DNA of 64,000 nucleotides from Deltaproteobacteria bacterium (lineage in GTDB: Bacteria > Myxococcota > Kuafuiibacteriia > Kuafuiibacteriales > Kuafuiibacteriaceae). How positions within the stretch are numbered: the stretch's first letter is position 1; the number at the start of each line of letters is the position of its first letter. The stretch is taken from NCBI GenBank assembly GCA_016703535.1, contig JADJBV010000001.1, forward strand, positions 6,066,001 to 6,130,000, in the 5' to 3' direction. The notes beneath the pieces were generated by a model. It was not told the origin of the DNA. It searched no databases and saw only the letters and a list, made by a program, of their open reading frames with translations. Below are positions 51,415-58,151 of this stretch, in pieces. The translations under genes and the position numbers were made by a program.

Positions 51415-51802
51415 GGATCGGATAACTGAGCCCGGCCGGCACCGGACCCCCAACTTCAACGCCGCCGAGCTGCGCCAGAAGGGTGGTGCATTCATCACGG
51501 AAGGCGCCGAGGTTCAGGCCCCACCAGTCGGCGGGGGTATCCTGCAGGGCCTCCAAGGCGTGGGCCATCTTGGCGGGCACCGCCCGGGGCGCGACGTTGG
51601 CCGATAACTTGTGAAAGCAAGCCGCCAGATGCACCAGGGCCATGGTGGAGCGGTACGATGGGTCGGCCTCGTCGAGGGGCTCGAGGACCTCTTCTAGGAG
51701 CTCGTGGGCCTCGTAGTAGCGGCCCGCGGTCCACTCGGCCAAGGCGGCGTCAAGGACCGGGAGCGTGGCGGGGTTTGCAACTTGGGTTGCAGGGTCGTTC
51801 AT
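51401..51802 (-). CDS. DUF309 domain protein
   Basis: A protein of 133 residues. The motif GRYYEAHELLEEVLEPLDEADP, then LVHLAACFHKLS, identifies the DUF309 family (small helical proteins, no known role). It overlaps the GH31 gene upstream by 4 bases (ATGA at 51799) and the OPT gene by 14 bases at the 3' end. Near its 5' end, at 51777, is a compensated copy of the palindrome (GCAAC-TTGG-GTTGC). Confidence 0.85.
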   Translation of the reverse strand: MNDPATQVANPATLPVLDAALAEWTAGRYYEAHELLEEVLEPLDEADPSYRSTMALVHLAACFHKLSANVAPRAVPAKMAHALEALQDTPADWWGLNLGAFRDECTTLLAQLGGVEVGGPVPAGLSYPILSRR

Positions 51803-54267
51803 CGCAGCTCGACCGTGTGGGCCCCAGGCGGGAGCACGATGACCGAAAGAGGATCACCGCCGACCCACCCTTGTTCGACCGTGTTGATCACGGTGCCCGA
51901 GACCGGGGGCAGCACTTCGCCGTCGACCTTCACCGAACTCGGCGCCATCCCGTAGAGCTCGAAGCGCACTCCCTTGGTGAAGACCGTGCCGGGGGTGATC
52001 TTCAAGTCCAGCGCCCCCGACTGCTCGATCACCGTGCCGTCGTAGACCGTAAAGCGAGAAGCTTCACCCTCGTTGGCCGCCAACCACACCACCAGCCGCC
52101 CCGGATCGGTGGCGAAGCTGTCGACCCCGGGATCGGTGGCCGGCGACAGGGTGTCGAGGTGGGGCTCCAACATCGGCACGATCCCTCCGGCCCGGATGAA
52201 GACCGGGATCAGCTCGAGGGGCGCGTCGATGGTGCGGGTCTCGCCGGGCGTGGCGGTGATGGCGTGCCCGGTGCCCCAGCTGTACCAAGTGCCGCCGGGG
52301 AACTGGACCTCCCGGGCCCGCTGACCGCGCTCCAACACCGGCGCGATCAACAGGTGTTCGCCGAAGAGGTAAGTGTCAGCGGGGTGTACGCCGAGCTCGG
52401 GGTGGGCCAAGCCCAGGGGCCGCATGATGGCCCGGCCGTCGTTTGCAAGTTGGCTTGCATACGACCAGACGTACGGGAACAGGCGCAGGTGGATCCGGGC
52501 GTAGATCCGGTACAGATCCAAGGTCGACTGATCACGGCCGTTCTCTTCAGTATATACCCAAGGCGGTTGGCTGGAGCTGTCGCCGACCTGCATCACGGTG
52601 GAGAAGGTGGTCTGCTGGAACCAACGGATGAAGGTCTCGGCGTCGGGTGGGCTGTGGCGATAACCGCCGGTGTCGGCGCCGTAGAACGGGAAGCCCGAGG
52701 GCCCGAGGCCGAGGGCGAAGTTGAGGGAGGTCGGCAGGCCCCCGACGGCGGTGCGCACGTCCCCGGCCCGGTTGGTGGCCCGCTCCCGGTACTTGGTGAA
52801 GTCGGCGTCCAAGTCCCCGGGCCAAATTACCGGGCCGTAGACCTGGCTCCCCCAACGGGCGGCCCGGCAGAGCAAAAAGTAGCCCTCGTTTGGCAAGGTC
52901 GCGGCGTAGGTCTGGTGATAAAGCCGGGTGTAGCCGTCGTGCATGGTCAGCTCGCTGCTGCCATCGAAGAAGCCCCACTTGGCCCGGGCCCCGCCGAGGC
53001 CCGAGAGCACGTCTTCGGCGTAGTCCAACTTGTAGCCTTCGATGCCCAGCTGAGCGTAGCCGCGCAGGCGCTCCTTCCAGAACGCCGTGGCCGCCGGGTT
53101 GGTGAAGTCGATGGGGTCACTCCAACCGTTGAGGCGCAAGCCAGGTTGCGGGACGAAATATCCGGCCTGCACAGCTTGGGTCCGATAAGGTTCGGCGGTC
53201 GTCTCCAGATAAGGTGTGTGCCACAAGGCGACCCGCAAACCCGCGGCGTGGGCCGCCTGCACCATGGCCGCCGGATCGGGGAACTTGGTGGGTTCGAAGT
53301 CGAAGGTGTTGACCGCCCGGGCGTAGGGCCGGTCGATCCAGATCCCCGAGGTCGGCAGATCCAGCTCCCGGATCTTGCGCACGTCGTCCAGGACCTCGGC
53401 CTGATCTCGGTTTTCGTCGCGCCAGATCAGGGGCCCGTAGGCCCAGCGGGCCGGCAACTTGGGTTGACCGGTGATCTGGTAGTAGTGGCGGGTCAGATCC
53501 AGGGGTCGTTCCTCCGCGAAGAGGTGGAAGATCAACCCGGCGGCGCTCGCTTCGGCGGTGCCGTAGGTGATCTCGAGAAGGTCCGACTCCTTCCGGGCCA
53601 CGTCGAAGATCCCTTGGCGGCGGCTCTCGACGAACACCCCCCAGCCGTCGGTGCCGAGCAACAAGGGGATCGGCACGTGGTTTTCGGTGTTGGCGCTCTC
53701 CACCGAAAGATCAGGCTCCATCTGCATCGGCCGGAGTTTGCCCTTGTGGTTGATGCCGTCGGGCCACTCCCCCAGGCCGTAGTAGGCGGCGTCGTTGGCC
53801 CGGCTGCGGAGCCGCAGATAGGCGATGGGGGTGCTCACCACCGGCACCCATTCGACCTTGAACCGTCGATCGCCGGTGACGCTGAAGACGACCGTCGCCG
53901 CGGCGCCGCCAGTGTAACTTTGGCGCAGGGTCACTTTTTGAGCCTCGGCCTCGATCACCGACGACTCCACGCTGCGAAAGCGCAGATCGGGCGGGGCTGA
54001 AGGTTGAAACAGCTCGTCTGAGTGTTCGAGCCAGTAGGGATCGTAGCTGAGGGCGTCCGAAAGTTGGTTCACCAGGCCGAGCTGAAAGGCGTCGGTGGGG
54101 AACGTGGCCTTCTTTTGGCCGTAAGCCCACAACTCGAAGGAGCGTCCGTCGGGGGCGAAGTGGAGTTCGGCCGATCCACTCAGTATAACGATGGGGGCGG
54201 GGGCCTCCTCCGAGCCGCAGGCCCATAACAGACAGAGGCCCAAAAAGGTGGAGTGCCCCCAGCGCAT
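51799..54267 (-). CDS. Predicted lipoprotein glycoside hydrolase family 31
   Basis: An enzyme that removes alpha-linked glucose or xylose. The protein is about 822 residues from ATG at 54267, with signal RWGHSTFLGLCLLWAC. GH31 features in order: N-terminal beta-sandwich (YGLGEWPDGINHKG), the barrel with nucleophile region GYKLDYAED (Asp near 412), acid/base region VIWPGDLDADF (Asp near 484), and PFYGADTGGYRHSP. The C-terminal beta domain is complete. WPGD(L)DAD departs a little from the usual GDNxxxW. Substrate choice between alpha-glucoside and alpha-xyloside cannot be made. It carries palindrome site 12 and a TTCAGTATAT motif (52546-52555). Confidence 0.93.
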   Translation of the reverse strand: MRWGHSTFLGLCLLWACGSEEAPAPIVILSGSAELHFAPDGRSFELWAYGQKKATFPTDAFQLGLVNQLSDALSYDPYWLEHSDELFQPSAPPDLRFRSVESSVIEAEAQKVTLRQSYTGGAAATVVFSVTGDRRFKVEWVPVVSTPIAYLRLRSRANDAAYYGLGEWPDGINHKGKLRPMQMEPDLSVESANTENHVPIPLLLGTDGWGVFVESRRQGIFDVARKESDLLEITYGTAEASAAGLIFHLFAEERPLDLTRHYYQITGQPKLPARWAYGPLIWRDENRDQAEVLDDVRKIRELDLPTSGIWIDRPYARAVNTFDFEPTKFPDPAAMVQAAHAAGLRVALWHTPYLETTAEPYRTQAVQAGYFVPQPGLRLNGWSDPIDFTNPAATAFWKERLRGYAQLGIEGYKLDYAEDVLSGLGGARAKWGFFDGSSELTMHDGYTRLYHQTYAATLPNEGYFLLCRAARWGSQVYGPVIWPGDLDADFTKYRERATNRAGDVRTAVGGLPTSLNFALGLGPSGFPFYGADTGGYRHSPPDAETFIRWFQQTTFSTVMQVGDSSSQPPWVYTEENGRDQSTLDLYRIYARIHLRLFPYVWSYASQLANDGRAIMRPLGLAHPELGVHPADTYLFGEHLLIAPVLERGQRAREVQFPGGTWYSWGTGHAITATPGETRTIDAPLELIPVFIRAGGIVPMLEPHLDTLSPATDPGVDSFATDPGRLVVWLAANEGEASRFTVYDGTVIEQSGALDLKITPGTVFTKGVRFELYGMAPSSVKVDGEVLPPVSGTVINTVEQGWVGGDPLSVIVLPPGAHTVELR
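52445..52458. repeat. GCAAG-N4-CTTGC palindrome, site 12
   Basis: Exact copy with spacer TTGG, in the GH31 gene, read as A-S-Q-L-A like site 3. A one-mismatch copy is at 53136-53149. Confidence 0.8.
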
Positions 54268-54313
54268 CACTGGGGTCAAAAGGACCACAAAGCGGCCCGG
54301 GGGCCAATCGTCG

Positions 54314-54964
54314 CTACTTGCCCTTCTTCCAGTCGCCGATGTTGAGGTCGATGCGGACCGTCTTGCCGTTGGGGGCCTCGGCGGAGATCTGGGTGGTGCC
54401 GATGGCCCGGGCCTCGACCTCCCCGGTGGGCGTCACGGTGGCGGCGAAGCTCGAGCTGTCCCACTCGATCTTGGCCTTGGGGATGGGGTTGCCGCGATCG
54501 TCCAGGACCTCGGCCTTGAACTCCTTGATGTCGCCCAGGTTCATCTCCAGGCTCTTGCCCTCGACCGGGAGCGGATCGACCCAGCGGATGTCGGCGACGA
54601 TGGAGGCCCGGATCGGGAGCTCGTCGCTGAGGGTGGCCTTGTAGCCCACGGTGGTGGCCTTCACCTTGGCCTCGCCGCTGCCCAAGATGGTGACCAGGCC
54701 GCTGCCGTCGACGGTGGCGACGCTGCGATCGGTGCTGTCCCACTCAACCTTGGCAGGGCCCATGTAGCGGCCCTTTTCATCGAAGGCCGAGGCCCGGAGT
54801 TGGATGGTGTCGTTCTTCTTCTCGAAGGGCGCGAACTCCGGGACCGCCTTGGTCGACTCGACCGCCTCCCGAGGGCCCTTCACCTGGATCCGAACCGGTT
54901 GGGTCTCGCAGGCCAGGAGGCCCGCCGACATCCCGAGCACCGACACCCAGCGGGGCAAGCCCAA
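54314..54964 (-). CDS. Predicted lipoprotein with BIG2 Ig-like domains
   Basis: A protein of 216 residues. Start TTG at 54964 or GTG at 54946; both keep the signal VSVLGMSAGLLAC. Two BIG2-type domains are visible (LRASAFDEKGRYMGPAKVEW, DSTDRSVATVDGSGLVTILG, GSGEAKVKATTVG, then AEVLDDRGNPIPKAKIEWDS). Such domains are common in surface adhesins. It lies between the GH31 gene (46 bases away) and the thioesterase. Confidence 0.8.
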   Translation of the reverse strand: MGLPRWVSVLGMSAGLLACETQPVRIQVKGPREAVESTKAVPEFAPFEKKNDTIQLRASAFDEKGRYMGPAKVEWDSTDRSVATVDGSGLVTILGSGEAKVKATTVGYKATLSDELPIRASIVADIRWVDPLPVEGKSLEMNLGDIKEFKAEVLDDRGNPIPKAKIEWDSSSFAATVTPTGEVEARAIGTTQISAEAPNGKTVRIDLNIGDWKKGK

Positions 54965-55066
54965 GGCCGACTCCCAAATAGGATCGGACCTTACGGCGCC
55001 AGCGCCGGCGGCGGGACGCGCCCTGTTGCGAGGAAGAGCTCATGGCGCTGGCTCCTACACCCCGCC

Positions 55067-55516
55067 TTACGCACCGCGCAACCGAGACGTATCGGGGTGG
55101 TCCCGATCCTCCTCGACGTAGCGCTCGAACACTGTACGAATGTTCGGAGGGAAGGCCATGGGTCGGTGTTGGCTCAGGTGCATCCCTGCCACCTTGACGC
55201 TGGCGGTGGCCAGGAGGGCCCCCTCCTTCTTGACCCGGTATTCGAAGGTCGCCGACCGCTCCGTCAGGCGGGAGATGAAGACCTCGATCTGGACGAGGTC
55301 ACCAAACCGGGCCGGCCGTCGCCACTCGCAGGCCGCCTGGACCGCCGGGAAGCCACATTCGCTGCTGGCCAAGACCTCGGCGTAGGACTGCTGGAAGGCG
55401 GCCTCGAACATCGACTCGAAGGCGTCATGGAACCACTCGAAGAAGCGAGGATAGTAGGCGATGCCTGCCGGATCCGCGTGACCGAAGCGAACTCGAGCCT
55501 CCTTGACGAAGCGCAT
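55067..55516 (-). CDS. Acyl-CoA thioesterase, hotdog fold (4HBT-like)
   Basis: A protein of 149 residues. The motif VRFGHADPAGIAYYPRFFEW with the catalytic Asp is that of the 4-hydroxybenzoyl-CoA thioesterase/YbgC group; VFISRLTERSATFEYRV completes the hotdog fold. Its substrate is not known. It diverges from the RDD operon across only 49 bases, in which an inverted repeat lies. Confidence 0.88.
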   Translation of the reverse strand: MRFVKEARVRFGHADPAGIAYYPRFFEWFHDAFESMFEAAFQQSYAEVLASSECGFPAVQAACEWRRPARFGDLVQIEVFISRLTERSATFEYRVKKEGALLATASVKVAGMHLSQHRPMAFPPNIRTVFERYVEEDRDHPDTSRLRGA

Positions 55517-55519
55517 GGC

Positions 55520-55540
55520 CCCTTCCCTACCACGGAAGGG
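55520..55540. promoter_or_regulatory. Inverted repeat between thioesterase and RDD operon
   Basis: Perfect 7-bp arms CCCTTCC / GGAAGGG with a 7-base centre in a 49-base divergent region. A possible shared operator. Confidence 0.4.
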
Positions 55541-55565
55541 ATGGTGCTACAGTCCCGCCTCCGAG

Positions 55566-56321
55566 ATGGCCCAGCCGATCGACACGGTGCTGGAGATCGA
55601 TACGCCCGAACACCTGGCGTTTCGAACTCGCATCGCCGGCCCAGGGCGCCGGATGTTCGCTTGGTTGATCGACCTGATGATCCGGTTCGCGATCGTCATG
55701 GGCTTGATCTTCATCGTGGGCGCCTTCGCCGCCGCCGGACTCGACGGCTTGGGCACCGGCCTGATGTTCGTCCTGCTGTTCCTGTTGGATTGGTTCTACT
55801 TCTTTGGCTTCGAGCTTTTGACCGGTGGCCGATCCCCCGGGAAGATCGCGCTGAAGTTGCGGGTGGTGCGGCCCAACGGGCTGCCGATCACTTGGCGAGA
55901 GTCGTTCCTGCGCAACCTGATCCGGGCCGCCGACATCACCCTCTTTCCCCCATACTATTTGTTCCTCGGCCCGCTGATCATGGCCGGTGACGCCAAGTTT
56001 CGGCGTCTGGGCGACTGGGTGGCTGGCACCATCGTCGTCGTGGAAGACCCGACCTTGATCAGCCGTCAGGTCGCGGTCCCCGCCAAACCCGAGGACGTGG
56101 CCGAACTCCCGGGCGCCTTGCCGCTGGATCGGGGCGATCTCGAGGCCTTGGAGCTCTTCGTCCACCGAGAGCACATGAGCGATGCCCGCCGGGAAGAGTT
56201 GGCGGAGATCGTGGCCCCGATCTACGCGGGCAAACTGCAGCAGCCGTACCCCCGGAACTCGACCCGCTTTTTGGCGGCCTTGTGGGCCCGGGCCCAAGAC
56301 CCCAGGCGGAGGATCTCGTGA
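55566..56321 (+). CDS. RDD-family membrane protein
   Basis: A protein of 251 residues from ATG at 55566. The RDD motif region is RRMFAWLIDLMIRFAIVMGL, with SPGKIALKLRVVRPNGLPITWRES and a conserved RRLGDWVAGT. Three to four membrane segments (about 30-75, 130-150). The C-terminal 90 residues are soluble. RDD proteins are of unknown or varied transport function. It heads a six-gene operon with a SpoIIM-like protein, a MoxR ATPase and a DUF58 protein; the next gene overlaps by GTGA. Confidence 0.9.
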   Translation: MAQPIDTVLEIDTPEHLAFRTRIAGPGRRMFAWLIDLMIRFAIVMGLIFIVGAFAAAGLDGLGTGLMFVLLFLLDWFYFFGFELLTGGRSPGKIALKLRVVRPNGLPITWRESFLRNLIRAADITLFPPYYLFLGPLIMAGDAKFRRLGDWVAGTIVVVEDPTLISRQVAVPAKPEDVAELPGALPLDRGDLEALELFVHREHMSDARREELAEIVAPIYAGKLQQPYPRNSTRFLAALWARAQDPRRRIS

Positions 56322-57322
56322 CCCGGGAAGAGCTGTTGCGCCTCCGGAAAGATCGCTGGACCCGCCTGCAGGAGCTGATCGCCAGCGCCGAAGCGGGCCT
56401 GGGCACCCATCGCCTCGGCCCGGCCGGGGTCGCGGAGTTGGCCCAACTTTATCGGGCCCTCGCCGGGGACCTGATGTTGGTGCGTCGGGACAAGTTGGGC
56501 GCCGATCTGGAGCGGCACCTGGACAACCTGGCGAGCCGGGCCCACAACGCCCTCTACGCCGGCACCTCGGTGGGCAACCGCTTCAAGCTGGTGAGTTTGT
56601 TGCTCGACTTCGCGCCGGCCCTGCGCCGGAACCTGCGCTTTTTCCTGTTGGCCTCGGTGTTGTTCTACGGACCGACCTTCGTGGCCGGTTACGCCGCGTA
56701 TTCGGATGAGACCTACGCCCTGGCCGTGCTGAGTGAAGGCCAACTCTCCCAGATGGAGGAGATGCACAGCAAAGGTCACAAAGAAGGCCGAGACAGCGAC
56801 GCCGACGCGGGCATGACCGGCTTCTACGTCTTCAACAACATCGGCATCGCCTTTCGATGTTTCGCCACCGGGATCCTCTTCGGCCTCGGGCCGATCTTCT
56901 TCTTGCTCTACAACGGCTTGATGGGCGGGGTGGTGGTCGGCCACTTGGCCCGGATCGGGTACGCGGAGAACATCTTCAGCTTCGTCTCCACCCACGCGCC
57001 CTGGGAGTTGACCGCCATCGTCATCAGCGGCGCGGCCGGCCTGCAAATGGGCTACGCCTTGGTCTCCACCAAAGGCCGGACCCGCTTGGGCAACCTGCAA
57101 GCCCATGGCCTGGAGTTACTTCGGCAAGTCGCGGGCACCGCGGTGTTCCTGGCGATCGCGGCTTTGATCGAAGGTTGGTATTCGCCGTCTTCTCTGCCGT
57201 CGATCGTCAAATATTACAGCGGCGCCGTCGGCTGGGTGTTGGTCTTCGGCCTGATCATCTTCGGCGGTCGGGGCCGGACCTTGCCTGAAGACGTGGTCGA
57301 GCTGCGCCGAGGCCAACGGTGA
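56318..57322 (+). CDS. SpoIIM-like membrane protein (DUF95 family)
   Basis: A protein of 334 residues from GTG at 56318, overlapping the previous stop. An N-terminal soluble helical domain (about 1-95) is followed by four to five membrane segments. The motif GMTGFYVFNNIGIAFRCFATG and LMGGVVVGHLARIG match the stage II sporulation protein M family. Outside Bacillus these occur in RDD/MoxR/DUF58 operons and do not imply sporulation. The C-terminus ends in RRGQR. The next gene overlaps by GTGA at 57319. Confidence 0.9.
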   Translation: MTREELLRLRKDRWTRLQELIASAEAGLGTHRLGPAGVAELAQLYRALAGDLMLVRRDKLGADLERHLDNLASRAHNALYAGTSVGNRFKLVSLLLDFAPALRRNLRFFLLASVLFYGPTFVAGYAAYSDETYALAVLSEGQLSQMEEMHSKGHKEGRDSDADAGMTGFYVFNNIGIAFRCFATGILFGLGPIFFLLYNGLMGGVVVGHLARIGYAENIFSFVSTHAPWELTAIVISGAAGLQMGYALVSTKGRTRLGNLQAHGLELLRQVAGTAVFLAIAALIEGWYSPSSLPSIVKYYSGAVGWVLVFGLIIFGGRGRTLPEDVVELRRGQR

Positions 57323-58149
57323 GCGGCTTCGACGCTCGCATCGTGCTGCGGCCTCGATCTTTGGACGAAACCTTCGATCTGGCCTTGGCCTACCTGCGGG
57401 TCTCGGCGCGGCAGTTTTTGCCGCTTTTTGCGGGGCTGAGCATCGTCGCGACCGGGATCGTGTTCGTGACCAGCTGGGCCTTCGAGCTCTCTTTGGGCCC
57501 TCGGCTCTGCTTGGCCATCTTGCTCACTCCGGTGTTGGAGCGGGTGGTGACGGTCTACGCCGGTCGCCACCTCTTCCAAAGTTCAGGCCTGATCGGCCCG
57601 GCCTTGTGGGCGGTGCTCAAGCAGCTGCCGTTGATCGTGGTGATCGCTCTTTTCAACAGCTTGCCGTTGCTCTTGATGGCCTACAGTCGCTTCGAAGAAG
57701 AGGCGTTCCTTGGCTTTGGGATCATGACCGGCATGATCTGGCCCTTTTTGGTGGTGGTGCACTACTACTTGGGCGAGGTCAGCCACCTGGAGCAGTTGCC
57801 CCTGAGCAAAGCCCCAGCTCGAGCCCGGGCCTTGGTGGGCTACCGTTATGGACGGGTGTTTGGGCTCCTGGCGGTGGGGTTTGTGGTCCGGGTGCTTTTT
57901 GCCCTCGGGACCTACAGCACCGGCCTTTTTGTCATGGGCTTCGTCCTCCAGTTCGAGGAGGTGTCGTCCCACCTTGGTGAATGGGCCGCGTTGGCCGGAT
58001 ATCTGGCGGCCGGACCCTACCTGGCCTTGGTGCGCCTCTTCGACTACGTCGACGCCCGGACCCGCCGCGAAGGTTGGGACATTCAAGTCCGGTTTCACGC
58101 CATCGCCCAAAGAGAACGGGCCCGGATCGCCGAGCGGAGTGCGGCCTGA
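57319..58149 (+). CDS. Integral membrane protein of the RDD/MoxR operon
   Basis: A protein of 276 residues from GTG at 57319. About six hydrophobic segments (FLPLFAGLSIVATGIVFV, LPLIVVIALFNSLPLLLM, VFGLLAVGFVVRVLFALG). A DUF975/glycerophosphoryl-diester-like membrane fold is possible, but I do not recognise the family with certainty. Co-expressed with RDD and SpoIIM-like genes by overlapping starts. Confidence 0.75.
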   Translation: MSGFDARIVLRPRSLDETFDLALAYLRVSARQFLPLFAGLSIVATGIVFVTSWAFELSLGPRLCLAILLTPVLERVVTVYAGRHLFQSSGLIGPALWAVLKQLPLIVVIALFNSLPLLLMAYSRFEEEAFLGFGIMTGMIWPFLVVVHYYLGEVSHLEQLPLSKAPARARALVGYRYGRVFGLLAVGFVVRVLFALGTYSTGLFVMGFVLQFEEVSSHLGEWAALAGYLAAGPYLALVRLFDYVDARTRREGWDIQVRFHAIAQRERARIAERSAA

Positions 58150-58151
58150 TC

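Noticed and set aside
56318..57322. Evidence for sporulation from the SpoIIM-like gene
   Set aside because: The gene sits in an RDD/MoxR/DUF58 operon widespread in non-sporulating bacteria.
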